A stretch of 64,000 nucleotides of DNA from Mucilaginibacter limnophilus. Lineage in GTDB: Bacteria > Bacteroidota > Bacteroidia > Sphingobacteriales > Sphingobacteriaceae. The notes below the pieces were generated by a model. The model worked only from the letters and a program-made list of their open reading frames with translations, was not told the DNA's origin and did not search any database. This document shows, one piece after another, positions 35,124-43,369 of this stretch. The position numbers and the translations under genes were made by a program. The stretch lies in the NCBI RefSeq assembly GCF_004005815.1, contig NZ_SACK01000004.1, positions 1 through 64,000 of the forward strand, read 5' to 3'. Each line of letters opens with the position of its first letter. The first letter of the stretch is position 1.

Positions 35124-36266
35124 ATGCTGTCTGAACCGACATACCTTGCAGCCCGTATGGTAGCCTCTACCATTGAAGAGCATTTTGAAAAACATATTGA
35201 AGCGGCACGCCTGCAGGGCGAGGTTGACCTGGCTGATAACCCCGGCGCTGAAATAATTGAAGCGGCTATTGATGTTGCTTTTTGGGCAAGTTTGCGCCGC
35301 GAGGAAGGTCGGCCGCCAAGGGTATCGCTGGCATTGCTGCAACCTTCGCAATGCGAACAGCCCCTTGCTTTCGGAAGGAAGATCAGGCTTACACCCAAAA
35401 ATCTTATTAAGCTGGCACCAGCAGTTGAGCAACCGGGCATTCATCTTGGCGTGTGGCGCGAAAACGACGGACTGTACATTTGGGGTACCACACATACCAT
35501 ACCCGGAATTTGCTTTGTACTTGAAGTAGCCGAACCCGGCCTGCTGGTAATTAAACATAAACGTACCGATGGCTTCGGCAAATTTGTGAATGTGGCCATA
35601 CTAAAAGGTGACGATGTTAAAATTGTAGACGAGCGGACTTCAGGTCTTGGTGATTGCCCCGAATTGCTTACCTCGCTGCTTGGGTTGCCGTTGCCTTATA
35701 AAACTGAAAGCAATGTGAATGTGCTGGTACAACTTGCGGCATCAATGCGCTTGCACGGGCGTGGCGGACTTGTGGTTGTTGTACCGCCACATAGTGAAAG
35801 GTGGAGAGATTCTATAGTGCAACCCATAAGTTACCCGGTTCACCCGCCTTACACTGCTATAACCGACTTACTGAGACGTGAAGCTGAAGACGGCGATACT
35901 TTAGAATGGCAGGAAGCTTTGCTTGAATCAATAAAAATTATTGGAGGATTTACAGCTGTTGACGGCGCTACAGTGCTTACTCGTAACCATGAACTGCTTG
36001 CCTTTGGTGCCAAAATAGCACGATCAGAAAACAGCGTACCTGTTGAACAGCTAATAATAACAGAACCAGTTGTTGAAGGAAAAGCCGAGCGCATACATCC
36101 TTCTCAAAACGGTGGCACCCGGCACCTGGCCGCAGCGCAATTTGTACATGATCAGCATGACTCTATAGCTTTGGTAGCATCACAAGACGGGCATTTTACC
36201 ATTTTTTCATGGTCGGAAAAACTGCAAATAGTGCATGCCCACCGCATAGATATCCTTTTATTGTAA
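35124..36266 (+). CDS. DAC-like sensor domain (DACNV-type) protein
   Basis: A 380-aa soluble protein. The C-terminal 115 residues look like a diadenylate-cyclase (DisA_N) fold: AVDGATVLTRNHELLAFGAK (DGA at 280-282) and GTRHLAAAQFVHD (331-343), then SIALVASQDGHFTIFSW. In active DAC enzymes the motif is DGA plus RHR; here the second is RHL. The N-terminal 250 residues are a separate, unannotated domain. This fits the predicted sensor family DACNV. It may bind or make a nucleotide signal, or be catalytically dead. A 74-aa ORF follows 9 nt later. Confidence 0.75.
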   Translation: MLSEPTYLAARMVASTIEEHFEKHIEAARLQGEVDLADNPGAEIIEAAIDVAFWASLRREEGRPPRVSLALLQPSQCEQPLAFGRKIRLTPKNLIKLAPAVEQPGIHLGVWRENDGLYIWGTTHTIPGICFVLEVAEPGLLVIKHKRTDGFGKFVNVAILKGDDVKIVDERTSGLGDCPELLTSLLGLPLPYKTESNVNVLVQLAASMRLHGRGGLVVVVPPHSERWRDSIVQPISYPVHPPYTAITDLLRREAEDGDTLEWQEALLESIKIIGGFTAVDGATVLTRNHELLAFGAKIARSENSVPVEQLIITEPVVEGKAERIHPSQNGGTRHLAAAQFVHDQHDSIALVASQDGHFTIFSWSEKLQIVHAHRIDILLL

Positions 36267-36275
36267 CTTTGCGCA

Positions 36276-36500
36276 ATGACCGACCCGCTTAGTGCTTCCC
36301 TATTTGAAATGCGTTTACAGGATATTTACCGCAAACATCCCTGGATAAAATATGAAATATCCATGCAGGACTTTGTGAATCTCTTCCCTGTACGTTATAA
36401 AAATGGTAAGCCGTTGAAACCTGAACAGCCTGCATCAGTCGCCTTAGATAGAGATTTATTTCTTGAAGTACTTGTGGCGTTCAAGCAGTCGTTCAATTAA
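36276..36500 (+). CDS. Small hypothetical protein behind the DACNV gene
   Basis: A 74-aa soluble protein (MTDPLSASLFEMRLQDIYRK; PVRYKNGKPLKPEQPASVAL) with no recognised domain. It starts 9 nt after the DACNV stop, so it is probably co-transcribed. Its stop codon overlaps the convergent YceH gene by 4 nt. Confidence 0.7.
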   Translation: MTDPLSASLFEMRLQDIYRKHPWIKYEISMQDFVNLFPVRYKNGKPLKPEQPASVALDRDLFLEVLVAFKQSFN

Positions 36501-37153
36501 ACGCCAAGTTCTTTCATCAGTTTATTAAGCGATTCCTTTAGCTCGGTTACCTCAGCCTCCAAAGCTGCAATACGGTTTTCTAATTGGCTATTGCTTACAC
36601 GGCTGCTTGCACTGGTTTCCACATCGTCTTCAGTATAATCAATAGTTCCGCCAAGTAAATGAGCATAACGAACTTCTTTTTGTCCGGGGCGCTTCGGCAA
36701 CTGCTGTAAATAAATAGTTTCGCCTGATGATAATTTGTCCAGTATCTCCTGCACCTCATCAAGCGATTCAAACTCATACATTCTGCCCGAATTGGTATTG
36801 ATCTCGCCCGGCGTTTGAGGCCCACGCAATATCAGCAGGCATATTACTGCAACCTCGGCAGGTACAATAGGATAAACAATAGCGAAGTTGTGCTTATATT
36901 TTATTACACGGCTCCCCCCACCGGTTACTGTTGATATCAGCCCTTTCTTCTTTAAGGTATCAAGTGCTGAAATAACCGTCTCGTCATCATAATCAACCAC
37001 CGGCTTGCGTGCGGTTTTTTGATTACACGCCGTAGTTAAGCTGTTAAGTGTAAGCGGATAGTATTCGGGCGTTGTGCGGGATTTTTCCATCAAACTGCCA
37101 AGTACACGCAGTTCAGTATCGGTAAGTACAGGTAATGCAGGTGTTTGCTCCAT
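36497..37153 (-). CDS. YceH / DUF480 family protein
   Basis: A 218-aa protein of the YceH family: LTDTELRVLGSLMEKSRTTP (about 9-28), YYPLTLNSLTTACNQKTARK, LRGPQTPGEINTNSGRMYEF and a C-terminal coiled coil (about 185-215). The fold has two winged-helix domains; function is unknown. The start MEQTPALPVL was chosen over a Cys-rich extension. Confidence 0.9.
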   Translation of the reverse strand: MEQTPALPVLTDTELRVLGSLMEKSRTTPEYYPLTLNSLTTACNQKTARKPVVDYDDETVISALDTLKKKGLISTVTGGGSRVIKYKHNFAIVYPIVPAEVAVICLLILRGPQTPGEINTNSGRMYEFESLDEVQEILDKLSSGETIYLQQLPKRPGQKEVRYAHLLGGTIDYTEDDVETSASSRVSNSQLENRIAALEAEVTELKESLNKLMKELGV

Positions 37154-37191
37154 ACGGCAAAAATAAACATCGGCATAACAATGGCAACAAT

Positions 37192-37222
37192 AAAAAGCCC
37201 GGCAGCAGACGTGCAACCGGGC
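37192..37222 (-). terminator. Terminator downstream of the trypsin-like protease
   Basis: On the minus strand GCCCGG (37222-37217) pairs with CCGGGC (37202-37197) and a TTTTT run follows. It lies 33 nt past the protease stop and just upstream of the yceH start. Confidence 0.7.
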
Positions 37223-37255
37223 AATGTAATATGGTTGTTAGGGTGTTGATTATAT

Positions 37256-38368
37256 TTAGTTATAAACTTTCACCATGAAAATAAAGTTCTGCAGCTTTTT
37301 TATCTGTTGCGTACGGCTAAGGCCGGCAAGCCCGTTACGACTGTTAAGCGTTAATGGTTTGCTAAGCGAATCAGCCGGAATGTTTTGAATAGCCTCCATC
37401 AGGTAGCTTGATTTTTTCGCGAACGATGAGGTTTCGTACTTTGATTGTTTTCCGCTGATAATACCAATAAGGTTACCACGGGTATCAAGCAACGGACCAC
37501 CGCTGTTACCCGGGCGGGCAGCAATCGATACCTCATACGCTGTTGAATCGCCATCAAAACCCGAAGGTGAGGTTAAATATCCCGGGCTAAACCGGATAGC
37601 GTCAGACGGATAGCCTACTGTAAACACATCCTCACCTAAATCACTTTTACCTTTGCGGATATTATACGGAACAGAACCCAACGGTTTAAATGATTCATCG
37701 TTGATTTGCAGGAACGCGATATCATTTTGAGGTTCGGTGTAAATGATTTTTGCGTGGAACGATTCGCCATCCGCATTTTGTACATAAACTGAATCAGCGC
37801 CTTTTACAACGTGATAATTGGTTACCAGATAACCGTTTGAAGTAAGCGCGAAACCGGTACCGGCAAAGCTTCCCGGGTTGGTATTTTTTATAGCGGCTTT
37901 TACAGCGTTAACCTTATTGTCGAGATTACGGTTTTGCCTGCCAAGTATGGCTGTAGATTGTTTTACCTGCGCTATTTCCTGCCTTAACTGCATGTAAGCA
38001 GGATCATTGCGTTTTAAATTTCCGGTAAAGAACAAAGTAATAAGAACGGCGAAAATAGCTATTGATGCTGCTACAGATATTTTTGAGTGATGATGACGCC
38101 AAAGCTGTATGATCCAGTTTGGTTTTATCTGCAACTCTTCTTTAAGCGTATGTACATCTATTTCTTCATGAATAGCGTTCAGCCGTTCTTCCAGTTGCAA
38201 ACGCTCTCCATAATGCTTTAAAGCAGCCAAAAAGCTTTTATGCTCGGCAATCTGCCTGTCAATATCCGGATTATTGCGGCGCAAATCCTCGAAACGCAAA
38301 AGCTCTTCGCCTTGCATTTCGCCGTTAAGATAACGGTCAATCGCTTCTGTTAAATTTCTGTCACTCAT
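37256..38368 (-). CDS. Membrane-anchored trypsin-like protease with anti-sigma-like N-terminus
   Basis: A 370-aa protein. Residues 1-95 are cytoplasmic and resemble a zinc-less anti-sigma region (IDRYLNGEMQGEELLRFEDL); a membrane segment lies at 97-117, then a coiled coil (125-158) and a periplasmic HtrA/trypsin-like domain with His186 (TNYHVVKG), Asp216 (NDIAFLQ) and Ser289 (RPGNSGGPL). No PDZ domain. The gene follows an ECF sigma gene by 7 nt. The likely role is an anti-sigma factor fused to a protease, linking envelope state to sigma release. Confidence 0.85.
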   Translation of the reverse strand: MSDRNLTEAIDRYLNGEMQGEELLRFEDLRRNNPDIDRQIAEHKSFLAALKHYGERLQLEERLNAIHEEIDVHTLKEELQIKPNWIIQLWRHHHSKISVAASIAIFAVLITLFFTGNLKRNDPAYMQLRQEIAQVKQSTAILGRQNRNLDNKVNAVKAAIKNTNPGSFAGTGFALTSNGYLVTNYHVVKGADSVYVQNADGESFHAKIIYTEPQNDIAFLQINDESFKPLGSVPYNIRKGKSDLGEDVFTVGYPSDAIRFSPGYLTSPSGFDGDSTAYEVSIAARPGNSGGPLLDTRGNLIGIISGKQSKYETSSFAKKSSYLMEAIQNIPADSLSKPLTLNSRNGLAGLSRTQQIKKLQNFIFMVKVYN

Positions 38369-38375
38369 ATCCCTA

Positions 38376-38951
38376 CTAATTACCTTGCTGAAAGAACAGC
38401 TTTTTTAGCCTTTGCAGGCATTTATATTTTTGTGTTTTGGCGTTATCGGCATTGGTATAACCAAAACGCTCACATATATCTTGCATCGACCGGTTATGGA
38501 TGTAAAAATCTTCCATAATGGTTTTACAAGGTTCGCCAAGCAATTTAAGCGCGTTTTCCATACGGCCAAACTGTATGTCACGGTCGGTATGTTTTTCAGC
38601 CTCATCCTCATCAGCCGGCGAATGCTCTTCAAAGTCCTTGATATCGCCGCTATACCTGTTTAACTGCGCCAGCCGTTTAAGCCAAAGCCTGCGGCTAACC
38701 GAATACAGGTAGGTTTTTAGCTTACTGCTTAATTCAAAATCACCCGACTTAACTTTGTTATAAAGAACTATAATAGCTTCCTGATATATATCCTTGGCAT
38801 CATCACTGCTACCATTATTATTTATAATCAGTTGCAGCACCATCGGGAAATAAGCCACGTATAAACGCTTTAAAACCACTTCCGAGTTATTGAGTATTCC
38901 TAAAATTACTTCGCTGTCGGTTGGTACTGAGCTATTTGACTTGCTATTCAC
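38376..38951 (-). CDS. ECF RNA polymerase sigma factor
   Basis: A 191-aa sigma-70 family protein with region 2 (DDAKDIYQEAIIVLYNKVKS, then KLKTYLYSVSRRLWLKRL) and region 4 (CKTIMEDFYIHNRSMQDICE, then RFGYTNADNAKTQKYKCLQRL). Typical ECF length. Followed 7 nt later by the membrane protease with anti-sigma-like N-terminus, an apparent two-gene signalling unit. Confidence 0.9.
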   Translation of the reverse strand: MNSKSNSSVPTDSEVILGILNNSEVVLKRLYVAYFPMVLQLIINNNGSSDDAKDIYQEAIIVLYNKVKSGDFELSSKLKTYLYSVSRRLWLKRLAQLNRYSGDIKDFEEHSPADEDEAEKHTDRDIQFGRMENALKLLGEPCKTIMEDFYIHNRSMQDICERFGYTNADNAKTQKYKCLQRLKKLFFQQGN

Positions 38952-39132
38952 TATTAATACAATTTATGCGAAAATGTAACCCATTATCCATAAAAAAAAA
39001 TTAATGTGATGAAAGTTACACACACCTTAATACAGGAGCGGTAGTAAAAGTAACCCTTAGTTTAACAAAGCTCTGATAACGACATTAAAATAACTTACGG
39101 CAAACAGAACATTTTAAATTTTCACAACACGG

Positions 39133-39147
39133 ATGGGTTACCTTTTA
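39133..39147 (+). repeat. Shared box upstream of the first small lipoprotein
   Basis: ATGGGTTACCTTTTA occurs here, 44 nt before the first of two tandem lipoprotein genes, and again at 39467-39481, 52 nt before the second. It may be a remnant of the duplication or a regulatory site. Confidence 0.6.
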
Positions 39148-39191
39148 GCGTTTCCAGTATAAAAGACCGTAACACTTAAAAATTATACAAT

Positions 39192-39413
39192 ATGAAAAAT
39201 GCATTTAAATTAGGTTTTTTTGCTCTTGTTATTTCAGCTGCTGTTGTTGCCTGCGAAGGTAAAGGTGATAAAGGTTCTGATACTACTGTAACCGATTCTT
39301 CAACAATTGTTACTGATACTACTGCAGTTGACACTAATGTTACTACTGATTCAGCCGGTAAAGACACAACTGTTACTACTGAAACTGAGAAAAAAGAAAC
39401 TGAAACTCACTAA
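39192..39413 (+). CDS. Small Thr/Asp-rich lipoprotein (copy 1)
   Basis: A 73-aa predicted lipoprotein: MKNAFKLGFFALVISAAVVA before the lipobox Cys21 (VVAC), then a low-complexity mature part of Thr, Asp, Val and Ser (TTVTDSSTIVTDTTAVD). Likely unstructured and surface- or periplasm-facing. Paralogue of the gene at 39534. Function unknown. Confidence 0.8.
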   Translation: MKNAFKLGFFALVISAAVVACEGKGDKGSDTTVTDSSTIVTDTTAVDTNVTTDSAGKDTTVTTETEKKETETH

Positions 39414-39434
39414 CACTGAGATATTTTTCAATAG

Positions 39435-39480
39435 AAAAGGTAATCCATTAATTTTTTTTCAAATTAATGGGTTACCTTTT
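39435..39480 (+). terminator. Hairpin between the two small lipoproteins
   Basis: A 20-bp stem (39435-39454 with 39461-39480, one G-T pair) with AT-rich ends. It may attenuate read-through from copy 1. Its right arm contains the shared ATGGGTTACCTTTT box. Confidence 0.7.
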
Positions 39481-39533
39481 ATTATTTCGGGTATTAAGGT
39501 TAAACTATTAATCACTAATAAAAAAAAATTAAA

Positions 39534-39731
39534 ATGAAAAACGCATTCAAATTAGGCTTTTTAGCCCTTGCTATCTCTCTTTCAGTTGCTGCTTGTAAAG
39601 GTTCAGGTTCAGCTTCAGAAGATTCAACTGCTACTGACACTACAGTAACTACTGACACTACAGTTGTTGATTCTCCAGCTGCTACTGATACTGCTGCTGC
39701 TGATACTGCTGCTGCTGATTCAGCTATGTAA
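39534..39731 (+). CDS. Small Thr/Asp/Ala-rich lipoprotein (copy 2)
   Basis: A 65-aa paralogue of the previous gene: nearly identical signal MKNAFKLGFLALAISLSVAA before the lipobox Cys, then KGSGSASEDSTATDTTVTT and a repeated D-T-A-A-A tail ending ADSAM. The mature region evolves by codon-repeat change. Confidence 0.8.
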   Translation: MKNAFKLGFLALAISLSVAACKGSGSASEDSTATDTTVTTDTTVVDSPAATDTAAADTAAADSAM

Positions 39732-39750
39732 TTTTACAGCAAGTAAGATA

Positions 39751-39788
39751 AAAAAAGCTGCTCTGAATATCAGAGCAGCTTTTTTTAT
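39751..39788 (+). terminator. Terminator after the tandem lipoproteins
   Basis: A 16-bp perfect stem (39751-39766 with 39770-39785, GCTGCTCTGA / TCAGAGCAGC) with a T-run. Also serves the convergent 53-aa gene. Confidence 0.88.
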
Positions 39789-39803
39789 TTTAGTGGTGCA
39801 GTA

Positions 39804-39965
39804 TTATTTTCTAAACATAGATACCAGCCACCATATAAGGCCAATCACAATCAGCACTACTATTATACCTACGTAATATCCGGCTTTAAATATATCGCCA
39901 ACTACCGAACAACTGCTCAGGCCAACCATAGCCATCGCTATTAAAAATATGTTTATTCTTTTCAT
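39804..39965 (-). CDS. 53-aa phage-shock-like small lipoprotein
   Basis: The minus strand encodes a 53-aa protein with lipobox LSSC (Cys19) after MKRINIFLIAMAMVG, then SVVGDIFKAGYYVG and a membrane helix rich in Ile and Val ending WWLVSMFRK. Bacteroidota have many such proteins, often mislabelled phosphatidate cytidylyltransferase. Both the signal and the second helix argue for an anchored two-helix lipoprotein. Function unknown. Confidence 0.8.
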   Translation of the reverse strand: MKRINIFLIAMAMVGLSSCSVVGDIFKAGYYVGIIVVLIVIGLIWWLVSMFRK

Positions 39966-40051
39966 AAGGGTGATGTTTATCTGAATAACAGGATAGCAAT
40001 AGGTATGTTTTTGATAAAGCCTATTTTAAACAAGTTGTTTATTTTAGCCGG

Positions 40052-41557
40052 GTGAATACAGATACCCTCGCTCCTAATTTTCTTTCGCTGAAAGATGTTA
40101 CCATACGTTTGTTTGATAAGATTCTTTTTGATAAACTTACTTTTAATATAGCCAAAGGTCAGCACTGGGCATTAACCGGCCCAAGCGGATCGGGCAAGAG
40201 TGTGCTGCTGCAGGCCATAGCGGGTAAATTGAATATCATCCATGGCGAAGTAACCCTTGATTTTTATACTGAATATTGCACTCGTCATCCTCATCTGCCT
40301 GAAAACTTCACCTTTCACCAGTTAGTAGTATTGGTTGAGCCGAAGCATCACTTTAAAAATCTATCGAACACTACTGAATTTTATTATCAGCAGCGGTATA
40401 ACTCATCCGACTCGGAAGACGCGTTAACAGTAAGTGAATATTTATGGGATATTAAACCAGTTATCGGTAATGATTACTGGACACTGGAAAAGGTAACCGA
40501 ACTTTTAAATCTTGCTCCGCTGCGCGATAAACAACTAATAAAGCTTTCAAATGGCGAAACTAAGCGGTTAAGGCTTGCATCAGCTTTGCTGAAAAACCCT
40601 TTGTTGTTATTGCTTGATAATCCGCTGGCTGGACTTGATGTACAAAGCCGCGCCGAATTCAATGTGATTATTGAAAAGATAATCGCGTCGGGCATAACCG
40701 TTGTGCTTACTTCATCACCAGCGGAAGTACCTTTGGCTGTAACGCATGTTGCGGTGCTTGATCAGGGCACAATAAAAGAAACATTTACGCGAGCTGATTA
40801 TCATTTCGACATTCAGCATGAAGAACTGTTTGCCAATGCTGATGAAGTAAAAGCCTTGATAGGTGAACAAGCAAATGTAGATTTTAACCACATCATCAAC
40901 ATGCAGAATGTAAATATCCGTTATGGCGACAACATTGTTCTGCAAAATGTAAACTGGGAAGTTAAACCCGGCGAACGCTGGGCGTTATTGGGTGCCAACG
41001 GGGCAGGTAAATCAACGCTGCTAAGTTTAGTGAATGGTGATAACCCACAGGCCTATGCTAACCACATTGTACTTTTTGATAAACGCCGTGGCAGTGGTGA
41101 AAGCATTTGGGATATTAAAAAGAAGATAGGTTTTGTTTCACCTGAACTGTACCAATATTTTCCGGCAGATAACAGCTGCCTGCAGGTGATAGAATCGGGT
41201 TACTATGATACCATCGGCCTGTTCAGGCAAAGCAACAAAACACTTTCCGACAAGGCCTTGCAATGGATGAAAGTTTTAGAGATTGGGAAGTATGCACGTG
41301 TACCCCTGCGCAACATCCCTGCCGCAGTGCAGCGCCTTTGCCTGTTGGCACGCGCGCTGGTAAAAAATCCACCGTTATTGATATTTGACGAACCCTGCCA
41401 GGGCCTCGACAGCCATCAGCAGGAACACTTTAAACAGGTGGTTGACACCATTTGCCGCATAAGTAATGTAACACTGATATACGTAACACATTATCAGCAT
41501 GAGATACCGGATAGTGTGGATAAGGTTTTGAGGTTGGAAAAGGGAAAAGTGGTTTGA
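40052..41557 (+). CDS. ModF-like tandem ABC ATPase
   Basis: A 501-aa soluble protein with two ABC ATPase domains and no membrane segment. Walker A motifs GPSGSGKS (first half) and GANGAGKS (second half). The first half has signature LSNGETKRL but a Walker B ending LLLLDNP, with Asn in place of the catalytic Glu. The second half has LLIFDEP but a degenerate signature (IPAAVQRL). So only one of the two composite sites should hydrolyse ATP. Start is GTG at 40052. Confidence 0.88.
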   Translation: MNTDTLAPNFLSLKDVTIRLFDKILFDKLTFNIAKGQHWALTGPSGSGKSVLLQAIAGKLNIIHGEVTLDFYTEYCTRHPHLPENFTFHQLVVLVEPKHHFKNLSNTTEFYYQQRYNSSDSEDALTVSEYLWDIKPVIGNDYWTLEKVTELLNLAPLRDKQLIKLSNGETKRLRLASALLKNPLLLLLDNPLAGLDVQSRAEFNVIIEKIIASGITVVLTSSPAEVPLAVTHVAVLDQGTIKETFTRADYHFDIQHEELFANADEVKALIGEQANVDFNHIINMQNVNIRYGDNIVLQNVNWEVKPGERWALLGANGAGKSTLLSLVNGDNPQAYANHIVLFDKRRGSGESIWDIKKKIGFVSPELYQYFPADNSCLQVIESGYYDTIGLFRQSNKTLSDKALQWMKVLEIGKYARVPLRNIPAAVQRLCLLARALVKNPPLLIFDEPCQGLDSHQQEHFKQVVDTICRISNVTLIYVTHYQHEIPDSVDKVLRLEKGKVV

Positions 41558-41562
41558 ATGAT

Positions 41563-42054
41563 TTAATAAGTATTATTCGTACTGGCATCAATATAAGATC
41601 TTACATAATAAATTTTTTTCTCTTTTAAATTTCTTGCTGCATACAAACTGCCAATTCTAATAGCAGTGAAATTGTTTTTATTCAAACTATCCATGTTCAA
41701 GAACCAATTAGGTAATAAATTTCTATTTTCCTTTGCTTTACGTTCAAACAAAGAAAATTTAATTTGTATTTCAGTGTTTGCAAATACCGAGTCATAAAAT
41801 TTATTTTCGGAATAATTAAATGTACCTACGGAAGCATAATATTTAATATATGATATATTGCGCAAATTGTAAGCGTCAGTAGAAATTATCTCCTTAGGAA
41901 ATGCTCCTGTTATCCGTAAATTATTTTTGGTGGTATCATACAACTGTTCATAAGTTTCAAAATTGCGTTCGTAACCATCCGAATATTGTTCGCCACCACA
42001 TGAGCAACCAATACAAAAGCTTAATGATATAATAAGTTGATTAAGATATTTCAT
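41563..42054 (-). CDS. Hypothetical lipoprotein
   Basis: A 163-aa protein with a lipoprotein signal (MKYLNQLIISLSFCIGCSC, lipobox Cys at about 17-19) and a charged mature domain (SDGYERNFETYEQLYDTTK; NLLPNWFLNMDSLNKNNF). No family recognised. It is AT-rich compared with its neighbours and convergent with the ABC gene, 5 nt apart. Confidence 0.7.
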   Translation of the reverse strand: MKYLNQLIISLSFCIGCSCGGEQYSDGYERNFETYEQLYDTTKNNLRITGAFPKEIISTDAYNLRNISYIKYYASVGTFNYSENKFYDSVFANTEIQIKFSLFERKAKENRNLLPNWFLNMDSLNKNNFTAIRIGSLYAARNLKEKKIYYVRSYIDASTNNTY

Positions 42055-42186
42055 TGTTATATTAAATAAGGTAAGATATCTGCTTAATATAATTAAATCA
42101 TATAAATAACTATTTATGTGCGAACTTCAATCCACCAAATTTACACGCCCTTTACAACCATTATATAATATAACTTCAACAACCAC

Positions 42187-42194
42187 TATATTTG
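42187..42194 (+). promoter_or_regulatory. Promoter -7 box next to the mqnC start codon
   Basis: TATATTTG (exact TAnnTTTG) ends only 4 nt before the ATG of mqnC, which would place transcription start at or very near the start codon. Confidence 0.45.
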
Positions 42195-42198
42195 TTGT

Positions 42199-43323
42199 AT
42201 GAATACGGCCGACCTGCTGCAGCGCGCCCTGCAATTTGATTTTTTGAGTTTGGAAGAAGGGGTTCACCTGTATCACAACGCCCCTACCGCGGCGCTTATG
42301 CATGTGGCTAACCAGTTGCGTAAAATACAGGTTCCACATGGTAAAGTTACCTGGCAGATAGACCGTAATGTAAACACTACCAACGTTTGCATAGCCAACT
42401 GCAAGTTCTGTAACTTTTTCCGTCGCCCGGGGCACGAGGATAGCTACATTACTGATATTGAAACCTATAAACGCAAAATTGAGGAAACCTTTCGTTATGG
42501 TGGCGATCAGCTTTTATTACAAGGCGGCCACCACCCCGATCTTGGTCTTCAGTTTTATGCCGACCTGTTCCGTCAGCTAAAAGAACTTTACCCAACGCTT
42601 AAACTGCATTCATTAGGTCCGCCGGAAATTGCGCACGTAGCCAAACTGGAAAGCATGAGTCATTACGATGTGCTGAAAGAGCTGCAAGCTGCCGGCCTTG
42701 ATTCACTACCGGGAGCAGGTGCTGAAATACTAAACGACCGTGTACGCCGACTGATATCAAAAGGAAAATGCGGTGGCAAAGAGTGGCTGGATGTTATGCG
42801 CGCGGCACATAAGCTTAACCTGCCAACATCGGCTACCATGATGTTTGGCCATGTGGAAACCATTGAAGAGCGCTTTGAGCATTTGGTATGGATCCGCGAA
42901 GTGCAAAGCGAAAAGCCTGAAGGAGCTTATGGTTTTACCGCATTTATTCCGTGGCCTTTTCAGGACGATGGCACATTACTACGCAAAGTACGTGGCATTA
43001 CCAACAATGTTACCGGCGATGAATACTTGCGTATGATAGCGCTTAGCCGCATAATGCTTCCAAACATTAAAAATATACAAGCCTCATGGTTAACGGTTGG
43101 TAAACAGGTAGCACAGCTGTGCTTGCACGCAGGCGCAAATGATTTTGGCTCGATAATGATTGAAGAAAACGTGGTGTCGGCAGCGGGTGCACCTCACAGG
43201 TTTACAGCGGCAGGTATACAGCAGTCGATACGGGAAGCGGGTTTTGAACCACAGTTGCGTAACCAGAAATACGAGTGGCGCGAAATGCCGTCACAAATAG
43301 AAGAGCAAGTAATTAACTATTAA
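42199..43323 (+). CDS. mqnC: Cyclic dehypoxanthinyl futalosine synthase (MqnC)
   Basis: A radical-SAM enzyme of 374 aa in the futalosine route to menaquinone. The CxxxCxxC cluster is Cys64, Cys68 and Cys71 (TNVCIANCKFCNFFRR). The C-terminal signature GANDFGSIMIEENVVSAAG distinguishes MqnC from MqnE. No other mqn genes are in the window. Start codon is beside a -7 box. Confidence 0.93.
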   Translation: MNTADLLQRALQFDFLSLEEGVHLYHNAPTAALMHVANQLRKIQVPHGKVTWQIDRNVNTTNVCIANCKFCNFFRRPGHEDSYITDIETYKRKIEETFRYGGDQLLLQGGHHPDLGLQFYADLFRQLKELYPTLKLHSLGPPEIAHVAKLESMSHYDVLKELQAAGLDSLPGAGAEILNDRVRRLISKGKCGGKEWLDVMRAAHKLNLPTSATMMFGHVETIEERFEHLVWIREVQSEKPEGAYGFTAFIPWPFQDDGTLLRKVRGITNNVTGDEYLRMIALSRIMLPNIKNIQASWLTVGKQVAQLCLHAGANDFGSIMIEENVVSAAGAPHRFTAAGIQQSIREAGFEPQLRNQKYEWREMPSQIEEQVINY

Positions 43324-43329
43324 AATACA

Positions 43330-43352
43330 AAAGGCCCGTCACCGGGCCTTTC
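43330..43352 (+). terminator. Terminator after mqnC
   Basis: AAAGGCCCG (43330-43338) pairs with CGGGCCTTT (43343-43351), loop TCAC; short T-run. Confidence 0.82.
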
Positions 43353-43369
43353 TATTGTAACGCTATTGC

